A stretch of 13,163 nucleotides of DNA, taken from an uncultured Collinsella sp. (GTDB lineage Bacteria > Actinomycetota > Coriobacteriia > Coriobacteriales > Coriobacteriaceae). Shown piece after piece: positions 1 through 6,169 of this stretch (its first letter is position 1; each line of letters starts with the position of its first letter). Under the pieces are notes generated by a model. The model was not told where the DNA came from. It saw nothing but the letters and a program-made list of their open reading frames with translations, and searched no databases. The DNA lies in contig USHZ01000038.1 in assembly GCA_900554595.1 (NCBI GenBank), positions 1 through 13,163 of the forward strand. The letters are read 5' to 3'. Both the position numbers and the translations under genes were made by a program.

Positions 1-137
1 TGCGCCCCGCCGGAGAGCGGCTCCGTGTCCCCCGCCGCGGCGGGGGCGGCGTAGGCCGCGGGCCCGCACAGGGCCAGGGCGGCCGCGAGCGCGAGCGCGG
101 CGGCGGCCCCGGAAACTCGTTTCATGGAGCGTTTCAT
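1..137 (-). CDS. Exported protein, N-terminal fragment with signal peptide (runs off the left edge)
   Basis: Only the first 45 codons lie in the window, so the function cannot be told. The reading frame from ATG at 137 down to base 1 has no stop. It encodes MKRSMKRVSG, then an Ala/Leu-rich hydrophobic stretch (about residues 10-24), then CGPAAYAAPAAAG. This is a textbook Sec signal peptide: Lys/Arg n-region, hydrophobic core and an AYA-AP signal peptidase I site near residue 30. ATG 137 is chosen because AGGGGG lies 7 bases upstream; the second in-frame ATG at 125 lacks a comparable SD. The segment is much richer in G+C than the glycosyltransferase genes beside it, partly because it is Ala-rich. 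The product is probably secreted or surface-bound. The SD sits inside an inverted repeat described separately. Confidence 0.72.
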   Translation of the reverse strand, partial: MKRSMKRVSGAAAALALAAALALCGPAAYAAPAAAGDTEPLSGGA

Positions 138-144
138 GGAAAAT

Positions 145-191
145 CCCCCTAATCTAGCAACGGTTTAGAGTCTACTAGATTGGGGGGGGGG
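145..191 (-). promoter_or_regulatory. Inverted repeat overlapping the SD, next to a ten-G tract
   Basis: CCCCCTAATCTAG (145-157) and CTAGATTGGGGGG (175-187) are inverted copies of 13 bases with one mismatch, separated by 17 bases. A run of ten G (182-191) includes the outer part of the right arm. In a minus-strand transcript the arm nearest the start codon contains the AGGGGG SD of the exported-protein gene, so the hairpin would pair the SD with a C-rich anti-SD. The same DNA could instead be a protein operator, or part of it could be a promoter (TAGACT lies in the spacer on the minus strand). No convincing -35/-10 pair was found upstream in 192-288. Confidence 0.5.
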
Positions 192-288
192 ACGGGGGCC
201 AAGTCATGATTTACCGAACGATTCAACGCATCGTTTGGAAAACCTACAAGGCGCCAAACTCGCTCTCGGAGGATAGGTTTGGTCCGAG

Positions 289-1200
289 TCATGGGTCGCC
301 ATCGAGGAAGAACTCAGGCCAGCGTTGCATAAACAGTGCTTGCTCGCGCTTCCAGCGGCGCAGCTTTTCCTCGTTTGCCTCTTCCCTGCTGCGCGAGGTG
401 AACTCGTAGTGGTACAGCTCGGCATAGGGCGTATAGATGGTGCAGTAGCCTGCCTCCCACACGCGCAGGCAAAAGTCTGCGTCGTTAAAACCGACGGCGA
501 GTTCCTCGTTATAGCCTCCGACCTGCTCAAAAATATCGCGTCGCACCATCTGGCAGGCGCCCGTCACGGCACTGAAGTTACCGGGGCGCACAGCGCGGGC
601 AAGATAGCCCTCGCGCTTTGCCGAGAAGTCCTGGTTGGCATGGGCAAGTGCGCCGCGCACACCAATCAAAATGCCATCGTGCTGCACCGGATGATCGGTA
701 AAGAAGAGCTTGGCACCCACCACGCCCGCATCGGGGCGCTGCAGATACCCCATCAATTCCTCGAAAAAGCCTGGCACTATAACCTTGGTATCGTTGTTGA
801 GCAGCAGCAGGTAGTCACCCTTAGCGCACCCAACGCCATAGTTGATAATCTTGGAGTAGTTAAACTCGCCTGGCCAGTATTCAACGCGAGCTCTGCCCTT
901 ACCGTCAGACGCGGCAGTCACGCGCTCCGGCAGGGCCTCGTAATGCGCAAACGTCTCCGGGTCTTCGCTGTTGTTCTCCACCAAGACGATTTCGTAGTTG
1001 GCATACGTTGCATTCTCGGCAATCGACATCACGCAGGCATCGAGCGTCTCGACGTGATCCTTGGTCGGAATCACAATGCTCACCAGCGGCGCAGGTTTAG
1101 GCAGAGCATAGCGCATGCGATAGACAAATGGGGTCTCAGTCTCCTCGACCGTTCCGCAAATGTCCAGCGAAGCAAAACGCCTAGCAAAGTGGACGGGCCG
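289..1200 (-). CDS. Family-2 glycosyltransferase, catalytic domain, 5'-truncated
   Basis: The frame encodes a GT-A fold family-2 transferase of the kind found in rhamnan and cell-wall polysaccharide clusters. Counting from the internal ATG at 1116 (275 residues), VSIVIPTKD (12-20) is the start of the nucleotide-sugar fold, LLLLNNDT (103-110) holds the DxD-like metal site, and GACQMVRRDIFEQVGGYNE (186-204) with FNDADFCLRVWEAG (210-223) is the acceptor/catalytic end. The frame is open upstream to a TAG at 1201-1203 and reads SLDICGTVEETETPFVYR just before ATG 1116. That is the usual linker after an N-terminal accessory domain, so the true start is missing and no SD precedes ATG 1116. The catalytic domain is intact and might still be made. 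It lies head-to-head with another truncated glycosyltransferase. The acceptor and sugar are unknown. Confidence 0.75.
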   Translation of the reverse strand, partial: RPVHFARRFASLDICGTVEETETPFVYRMRYALPKPAPLVSIVIPTKDHVETLDACVMSIAENATYANYEIVLVENNSEDPETFAHYEALPERVTAASDGKGRARVEYWPGEFNYSKIINYGVGCAKGDYLLLLNNDTKVIVPGFFEELMGYLQRPDAGVVGAKLFFTDHPVQHDGILIGVRGALAHANQDFSAKREGYLARAVRPGNFSAVTGACQMVRRDIFEQVGGYNEELAVGFNDADFCLRVWEAGYCTIYTPYAELYHYEFTSRSREEANEEKLRRWKREQALFMQRWPEFFLDGDP

Positions 1201-1810
1201 CTACGACGTCATCCAGGGCTCACGCCTGGACTTTGATGGCGGCGCCTTCTTTTGGCAATACCAGCTCATCCTTTCGCTCGGTATCCCCAACCCCATCGCC
1301 AAGTGGGACCTGGGCCCCGAGGGCTACCGCGCCATGAATCAGCTGTGCTTTGAGGGCGGCCTGTTCTCGCGTCGCGTAGTCGACAAGATCGGCCTGCCCG
1401 ACGCGCGCTTCTTCATCTATGGCGACGACGCCTGTTACGGCTATGTCGCCAGCCAGCACTTCCCCGCTGCCGTGGTCGCCGACGTGGTGCTCAAGCGCGC
1501 CCGCGCCGTCTCTAACTGGGATATCGCCGGCAAGCGCCAACTCAACTCCACGAGCGACACCAACCGCTACTACATCATGCGCAACCGCGGCTTTTTGGCC
1601 CGTTACATGCAAATCTACGGTGACTATCATCCCGTGCTGTTCCGCTTGAGCAACGCCGCGACCTTCTGCAAAGAGTTCATCCACTTGGCCGCGGTCGACA
1701 AATGCTTTAAGACCGGTATCCCAGCGCTGCGCCGTGGCATGAAAGACGCCCGCAAATTCATCAAAGATCCCAACTGGAAGCCTATGCCGCCCCTGGAGGA
1801 CACGGAGTAA
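1124..1810 (+). pseudogene. Family-2 (rhamnosyltransferase/galactofuranosyltransferase-like) glycosyltransferase, C-terminal fragment
   Basis: The frame is open from 1124; its first ATG is 1160 (216 residues), with no SD before it. Residues 62-99 (CFEGGLFSRRVVDKIGLPDARFFIYGDD and onward) match the second half of the catalytic domain of rhamnosyl/galactofuranosyl-type GT2 enzymes, where the GLP...FFI.GDD block positions the base and acceptor. A conserved-looking NRYYIMRNRG (135-144) and a basic tail follow. The nucleotide-binding start (VSIVIPT-like) and the DxD motif that should come first are absent, so the piece should be inactive alone. Its 5' end abuts, on the opposite strand, the 5' end of another truncated glycosyltransferase. 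It ends 24 bases before the convergent AAA-like gene. A deletion, inversion or assembly join could explain the layout. Confidence 0.65.
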
Positions 1811-1834
1811 CAGAGGCCGAAAACATCCCGCCGC

Positions 1835-3631
1835 TTAAAGCCGCTGGCACACTACGGACACATGCTGCCCATCAAAGCCAAAGCCCCAGCGCACGCGGCC
1901 GATACCTGGTCGCGGCACACGGATTTCGTCGATACTGTCACGTTCGATGTCGAGCAGAGCCTGAACCGCCAGCAGCTCCAGGCCCAGCGCGTCCACGCCG
2001 GGGTCATACATGATGTTGATCGTTATAAGCGGGCGCTCGTCGAGCATGCCGAGGGTATCGGCCACATCGAGCATCCTTCCCGTAGGAAACACCTGGATAT
2101 CCCAGCGATCCGCCCCGCGCTTTCGATTGGATGACGGATTGGCATACCCCGGCATACCAAAGCAGAGCCCTTGCAACAGCAGGTGGTATGGCAACGGTGA
2201 ATCCATCTCGGCCGCGCCGACTCCCGCGTCACCTAGAATTCGACACAGTGCCTGCCTCACCGTGTCTTCGTCACCGCGACACAACCCGTCACGAAACGCA
2301 TCGACGTCCCGCACATCCTCGGCAGCGCACTCAAACCATTCAATAATCACGAGGCGCAAAGCCTGGCGAAGCTCGCCATTAGGCAGACGCAGACCACGGA
2401 AGCGAGCGCTGTTTCCCGGCTCCTCAACCATATCCGTCGTGAGGAAGCCGGACAGGTATAACGCGGTCCACTGGTCATCGCCAGTCGAGGCATCCGACCC
2501 GACGGCACCCATCCGAAGCGGAACTTCAACGCATCCATGAGCCTCGAGCAAATCGAACAGAGTCGCAAGCCGATCGAGACTCCAGTCGCCAGCCACCCTA
2601 CTCAGGCAGTCAGCAAACCCATACAAATCAGCCCGCACCGGCGGCGTGCAACCGCGGTTCAAGAAATCGATCACGCGCGCCGGACTCGAGCAATAAAACC
2701 CGCCAAATCGATATCCCTCGAACCATTCACGCGCATCATCCAGGTATTCCTCGCGCCCAGCATGGCCCAACAGAGCCTCGACCTCGGCATCCGAAAAGCC
2801 GAACCACCGATCGCACCACGTCGAGAGCGGCGTCGACAGACGATACGAGCAGCCGCGCGCAGAAAGCGCAGCCTCGGCGGGGCCGGGACGCTCCCCCATC
2901 AGACACGTCAACCGCAACGAATCGCCCGCAGCGGCAATGGCATCAAACAGTACGCGATCGAGCGGCTCTGCCGGACAGGAGCAAAAAGCGTCCTTCATAG
3001 CAAAACGGCCCAACCACGCCGCGTCGTACCCATCAACGAGCAATACAACCTGCTCATCGCAGGCAATCTCCAGCAGCTCAATGAGCACACCAAGCACCGA
3101 GTCAACCTCGTCCTCGCTCGCCACGCCACGCGCAACGCGCTCGATGTGGCGCACCTTGTCTCGGGACAAATCCGGAGCCTCCAAAAGCGTCAACAAGCGA
3201 GCGCACTCATCCGAAAGAGCGTCACGCACGACGCCGTCGACGTTGGCACCGCACCTCGCGGCGCCAGAAAAGTCCAGCGATATCACCGGATAGCAGGCAA
3301 ACTCATCCCGATAGCGCCCGCCTCCCGCATCCCAAATCCGGGAACCAGCAAACAGGCCCCGATCGACCTGTCCGACCGCGGGTCGCTCCAGAAAAGCCTT
3401 AAGCATCGACAGGTTCATGCTCTTGCCAAAGCCTTCGGGTCTGCAACACGCCACGACGGAAGCATCAGCATCCAAGACATCGGCAATAAACATCGTCTTG
3501 TCGACTAGCACGCATCGATCCATGGCCTCGGCAAAGTCATGCTCGCCGACCGGTAGCGCCCCGTTACCCGAACGGTTAATCAACTCTACGCCATAGTGGG
3601 CAGTATCACCATAAATCGCCTGTTCAGACAC
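1835..3631 (-). CDS. AAA-ATPase-like / PD-(D/E)XK nuclease family protein (DUF1703 type), degenerate motifs
   Basis: 598 residues, GTG start at 3631 chosen for the GAGGGGGAAG SD five bases upstream. The order of landmarks fits the AAA-ATPase-like (N) plus DUF1703 nuclease-like (C) family common in anaerobic gut bacteria, whose role is unknown. LVDKTMFIADVL (42-53) is followed by a P-loop-like CRPEGFGKSMNLSML (63-77), where RPRRFGKT is usual. YPVISLDF (114-121) precedes LLVDGYD (197-203), where IDEYD is usual. WFEGYRFGGFY (303-313), LYLSGFLTT (391-399), LPNGELRQ (416-423), PYHLLLQGL (481-489) and SNRKRGADRWDIQVFP (501-516) follow. The nuclease ExK that should come next reads TINIMYDP (537-544). 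Ala- and Cys-rich compared with its neighbours. Expression is probably monocistronic; binding without catalysis is a possible role. Confidence 0.75.
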   Translation of the reverse strand: MSEQAIYGDTAHYGVELINRSGNGALPVGEHDFAEAMDRCVLVDKTMFIADVLDADASVVACCRPEGFGKSMNLSMLKAFLERPAVGQVDRGLFAGSRIWDAGGGRYRDEFACYPVISLDFSGAARCGANVDGVVRDALSDECARLLTLLEAPDLSRDKVRHIERVARGVASEDEVDSVLGVLIELLEIACDEQVVLLVDGYDAAWLGRFAMKDAFCSCPAEPLDRVLFDAIAAAGDSLRLTCLMGERPGPAEAALSARGCSYRLSTPLSTWCDRWFGFSDAEVEALLGHAGREEYLDDAREWFEGYRFGGFYCSSPARVIDFLNRGCTPPVRADLYGFADCLSRVAGDWSLDRLATLFDLLEAHGCVEVPLRMGAVGSDASTGDDQWTALYLSGFLTTDMVEEPGNSARFRGLRLPNGELRQALRLVIIEWFECAAEDVRDVDAFRDGLCRGDEDTVRQALCRILGDAGVGAAEMDSPLPYHLLLQGLCFGMPGYANPSSNRKRGADRWDIQVFPTGRMLDVADTLGMLDERPLITINIMYDPGVDALGLELLAVQALLDIERDSIDEIRVPRPGIGRVRWGFGFDGQHVSVVCQRL

Positions 3632-3730
3632 CGTAACTTCCCCCTCAAACGTAGCACGATGCCCATTGTATCGAGCAACTCGACCGCAATAATGCCGTCA
3701 TGAAGACGTTTCGGGCAACGGTAGCAACAA

Positions 3731-3799
3731 GTGCCCCGATGGGGCACAACAAATCGCTGCACAACAAAGCGGGGCCCGATGCATTCGCACCGGACCCCG
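3731..3799 (-). terminator. Two tandem hairpins downstream of the surface-protein gene
   Basis: GTGCCCC-GAT-GGGGCAC (3731-3747) is a perfect 7-bp stem. A second, longer stem runs from CGGGG at 3770 to CCCCG at 3799, with two mismatches and an ATTC loop (3783-3786). On the minus strand the longer stem lies 34 bases after the stop of the 3833 gene and is followed by CTTTGTTG, a short U run. It is therefore a plausible but weak intrinsic terminator. Rho-type or paired-hairpin termination is equally possible. GCACAACAAA occurs twice between the stems (3744-3753 and 3759-3768). Confidence 0.5.
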
Positions 3800-3832
3800 T
3801 CCTAGTTCTTAAATTATCAGGAGACCAGGGAC

Positions 3833-5419
3833 CTACTCCTCGGATCCGTCCTCGCCAGCGGACTTCTTCTGCTGATCAAGCTTGTGCTTGCCACTCACAA
3901 TGGATGTGGCGCCAAGCGTCGCCAAGCTCGCGCTGGCAAGGCTCGCCATCACGATGAGGTCACCCGTCTTGGGCATATTGCCGCCCGAGGTCGTAGTCGT
4001 CGTGGTGTTCGTAGTGCCAGCCTTGTCACCGGGCTTCTGCGCATCGGCGTCGGATTTTTTCGCACCCGAACCGGCGGAAGCATCGGCAGCACCGTCGGCA
4101 TTGGAGCCGGAGCCCTGCTCAGACGATCCCTCATCAGAAGAAGAGCCGCCGTTAATGCCCGCCATCAAAGACGACCCCAGCATGGAGCCAAGTTGCTCGC
4201 CGGTAGAAGGCTTGCTTTCCGTCGAGGAATCGCCAGCATCGGTGCCCTCGTTCGAACCGTCCTCGGAAGCATCGGAGCCAGAACCGTTAGAGGACCCAGC
4301 ATCGGCAGAGGAGTCCGTAGCGCCGTCGGAGCCAGAAGTCGACGAATCGCCAGAAGCATCGCCAGCCGCAGTGCCACCAGACGCAGCCCCACTGTTACCG
4401 GCACCATCGTTGCCCGCATCGGTCGAGGGCGCATTCGTGTCGTTATCGTCGCCCGAATCGTTATCGGTACCAGGTGTCGGTACGGCGGGAGCAGCGGGAG
4501 CCATGCTCGGACCGGGCTCAGGCTTAGGCTCAGGATCGGGCTCCACGGGCGTTGCCGCAGCGGCCTCGTCCTCGGCAATGTAGACCAGGCAGTCCTTAAG
4601 CTCGTTCTTATAGCGATTCTTCCATCCCTCATGGTACTGAGGCTGACTCGAATACTTGCGCGCCACGTTATCAACCACGCTGTTCGAAAGCACGGTCACA
4701 AACTCGCGGTCGCTCATATCGTTGGAAAGATTCGCCCAACGGAAAAAGTCCTGGCAGCCACCCGTGCCGCACATATTGGTGATGCTCCACACCATACCCT
4801 TGACGCAATCGACACGACCGGAAATATCAATGCCCAGAGCGTTTTTGAGCCACGACTCGGTCACCGCATAGTAGGAGTTGTACGCATAGGCATCCTGCAG
4901 CGCCGAGAACTCAGCCGGATCGGTGCTATAAGCGCCCTGGAAAGCCTCCTGCGCAACGCGACCTAGCTCGGTGAGCTGGCCGTTCGCATACATAGGGTTA
5001 TTCGCGTTGGAAATCTCGCTGCCGCGATCGATCGCAGCCTTAAGCATGCTGTACTTAGCAGAGTCGTAGTTATAGACCTGCTTCATAAACGGAATGAGCG
5101 ACCAACGGCGGTCGAACTGGTAATAACCCAGCGCGTTATAGCCGTCGCCATACGAAAAGCCCTGGTTATAGTTGCCGTGGCTCTCGTACTTGGTAAAGTA
5201 CTTCATCTCGTCGGTCACATTGACAAACGAAACACCCTGAACCGACCTCAGCACGCCCGAGAAGGACTGTTGGGTGTAGAGGCCCTTATCGATATCGGTG
5301 GCATCCGAGGCAACACCCGGCGTGGGCTCCTCGGCAACAGCAGTCACAGGCGCGGCAACGGTGCCAAACGAAAGCGCCAACGTAAGACCCGCGACAATTG
5401 CGGAATGCTTGGGCTGCAT
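3833..5419 (-). CDS. Wall-anchored secreted protein with lysozyme-like domain and MPKTG sorting signal
   Basis: 528 residues from ATG 5419, chosen because GGGAGGA lies just upstream and a signal peptide follows at once (MQPKHSAIVAGLTLALSFGTVAAPVTAVAEE; cleavage near AVA-EE). The upstream ATG at 5524 would bury the signal. Residues about 65-285 form the folded part: DEMKYFTKYESHGNYNQGFSYGDGYNALGYYQF (70-102) resembles the glutamate-containing start of lysozyme-like or chitosanase-like glycosidases (E79 the candidate acid), so peptidoglycan is a possible substrate. Four cysteines (205, 217, 222, 277) could form disulfides. Residues 290-480 are a low-complexity Pro/Glu, then Ser/Gly/Ala/Asp spacer. 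NMPKTGD (481-487), a hydrophobic helix (488-509) and KHKLDQQKK give a sortase-type anchor, with Met in place of the usual Leu. The acidic tail after the membrane segment is unusually long. The enzyme class is inferred from motif resemblance only. Confidence 0.7.
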   Translation of the reverse strand: MQPKHSAIVAGLTLALSFGTVAAPVTAVAEEPTPGVASDATDIDKGLYTQQSFSGVLRSVQGVSFVNVTDEMKYFTKYESHGNYNQGFSYGDGYNALGYYQFDRRWSLIPFMKQVYNYDSAKYSMLKAAIDRGSEISNANNPMYANGQLTELGRVAQEAFQGAYSTDPAEFSALQDAYAYNSYYAVTESWLKNALGIDISGRVDCVKGMVWSITNMCGTGGCQDFFRWANLSNDMSDREFVTVLSNSVVDNVARKYSSQPQYHEGWKNRYKNELKDCLVYIAEDEAAAATPVEPDPEPKPEPGPSMAPAAPAVPTPGTDNDSGDDNDTNAPSTDAGNDGAGNSGAASGGTAAGDASGDSSTSGSDGATDSSADAGSSNGSGSDASEDGSNEGTDAGDSSTESKPSTGEQLGSMLGSSLMAGINGGSSSDEGSSEQGSGSNADGAADASAGSGAKKSDADAQKPGDKAGTTNTTTTTTSGGNMPKTGDLIVMASLASASLATLGATSIVSGKHKLDQQKKSAGEDGSEE

Positions 5420-5488
5420 AGATCCTCCCTGCATTGGTATAGTTAAAGTGCAGTTTGCAAAGTTGAATTTAAGTATTGCAGCTAGCCC

Positions 5489-5504
5489 GTTGTTGCACAA
5501 CAAC
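5489..5504. promoter_or_regulatory. 16-base palindrome upstream of the surface-protein gene
   Basis: GTTGTTG and CAACAAC flank two bases, a near-perfect dyad about 70 bases upstream of the ATG at 5419. A further GTTGTTG half lies 11-12 bases beyond it, at 5518-5524 on the minus strand. It is placed like an operator for the surface-protein gene. As an RNA hairpin it would have a two-base loop, so a DNA-binding role is more likely. No strong -35/-10 pair could be fixed next to it. Confidence 0.35.
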
Positions 5505-5557
5505 CCCTCGGTAAACGGCAACAACCCTCCGCGAAATCTTAAGGGATTGCTCTCGAA

Positions 5558-5989
5558 CTACAGCTTAATGTCGAAGTTGATCTCGGGGACGGCGGCTAGG
5601 TCGGCCAACGTCACGCCGTCGACGTACTTTTCGATCACATCGTCCAAACCGCGCCAGAACTTGACCGTTGAGCACAGGTCACTGCGGGTGCAGCTGTTGT
5701 CGATGCCATCGCACGCTACCGGAGCCGTGCTGCCCTCGACGGCACGCAGGATGTCGCCGGCACGCACCTCGGCGGGGTCCTTGGCCATCATGTAACCGCC
5801 GCCCTTGCCGCGCACGCTCTTAAGCAGGCCCGCCTTCATGAGCGGACGGACCAGCTGCTCCAGATACTTTTGCGAGATATGCTCGCGGTCGGCGACCTCG
5901 CGCAGGGCGATTTTGCCCTCGACGTCACCAAGCGCTGCGATATAGATCATCAGACGGAGGGCATAGCGGCCCTTAGAAGAAATGAGCAT
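5558..5989 (-). CDS. Rrf2-family iron-sulfur-sensing transcriptional regulator (IscR-like)
   Basis: 143 residues. ATG 5989 is chosen because MLISSKGRYALRLMIYIA is the universal Rrf2 N-terminus and GGGCAGG precedes it; the ATG at 6043 adds 18 unrelated residues. The winged helix covers residues 1-70: LREVADREHISQKYLEQLVRPLMKAGLLKSVRGKGGGY (29-66) includes the recognition helix and the wing. Three cysteines, C93, C100 and C106 (spacing C-x6-C-x5-C), match the cluster ligands of IscR-type sensors. The position three after the last cysteine, His in Escherichia coli IscR, is Val109 here. It is divergent from the sufCBDSU operon, with 180 bases between the start codons and an IscR-like operator in between. 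It therefore very likely represses the suf operon and itself when clusters are plentiful. Repressor versus activator is not shown by sequence. Confidence 0.9.
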   Translation of the reverse strand: MLISSKGRYALRLMIYIAALGDVEGKIALREVADREHISQKYLEQLVRPLMKAGLLKSVRGKGGGYMMAKDPAEVRAGDILRAVEGSTAPVACDGIDNSCTRSDLCSTVKFWRGLDDVIEKYVDGVTLADLAAVPEINFDIKL

Positions 5990-6010
5990 ACCTGCCCTTC
6001 CATAACGCTG

Positions 6011-6039
6011 GGGACAAACATAACCGATGAATTTGTCCC
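6011..6039. repeat. Inverted repeat in the leader of the Rrf2 gene
   Basis: GGGACAAA (6011-6018) and TTTGTCCC (6032-6039) are perfect 8-base inverted copies with 13 bases between them. They lie 22-50 bases upstream of the Rrf2 start codon. The repeat could be a second operator, or an RNA hairpin in the 5' leader if transcription starts upstream of 6039. Confidence 0.5.
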
Positions 6040-6048
6040 ACATCTAGA

Positions 6049-6073
6049 AAAGTCGAGTGGATTAGTCGGGTTT
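6049..6073. promoter_or_regulatory. IscR type-1-like operator between the Rrf2 gene and sufC
   Basis: Aligned by eye with the published E. coli type-1 IscR consensus (half-sites ATASYYGACTR and YAGTCRRSTAT separated by three A/T), 21 of 25 positions agree. The right half, TTAGTCGGGTTT, is the better one. The site is itself a partial dyad centred on 6061. It lies directly upstream of the sufC -35 candidate and could overlap a minus-strand promoter for the Rrf2 gene (AGTCGG 6064-6069 read as CCGACT, 17 bases from TAGATG at 6046-6041). One dimer could thus control both directions. Confidence 0.6.
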
Positions 6074-6077
6074 TCCC

Positions 6078-6105
6078 TTGACTAACGCCGAACCCATAGT
6101 AACTT
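6078..6105 (+). promoter_or_regulatory. Candidate suf operon promoter
   Basis: TTGACT (6078-6083) is a strong -35 candidate, matching five of six bases of TTGACA. The best-spaced -10 is TAACTT (6100-6105, 16-base spacer), which matches only three of six. The hexamer TTTATT at 6104-6109 fits better but is 20 bases away. TTAGTC (6062-6067) and GACTAA (6080-6085) are inverted copies, so a regulator half-site touches the -35. Confidence 0.4.
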
Positions 6106-6169
6106 TATTCCGAGAAGATTCCTAGGGTTTAGTACACCTATGAGCACACCATATACAGAGAGGGACAGC

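Noticed and set aside
1154..1192. Possible recombination site at the glycosyltransferase junction (GTCCA/TGGAC arms, AGCAAA direct repeat)
   Set aside because: Arms of five bases and a six-base direct repeat are expected by chance; no recombinase gene is in the window.
325..1236. Plus-strand open frame of 303 codons over the minus-strand glycosyltransferase
   Set aside because: The minus frame carries all family-2 glycosyltransferase motifs; the plus frame shows none.
3884..4966. Plus-strand frame rich in Arg/Gly/Ile repeats
   Set aside because: It is the complement of the low-complexity Ser/Gly/Asp spacer of the anchored surface protein.
6140..6169. Upstream ATG 6140 as the sufC start
   Set aside because: No SD precedes it, whereas AGAGAGGG precedes ATG 6170, and the family N-terminus fits 6170.
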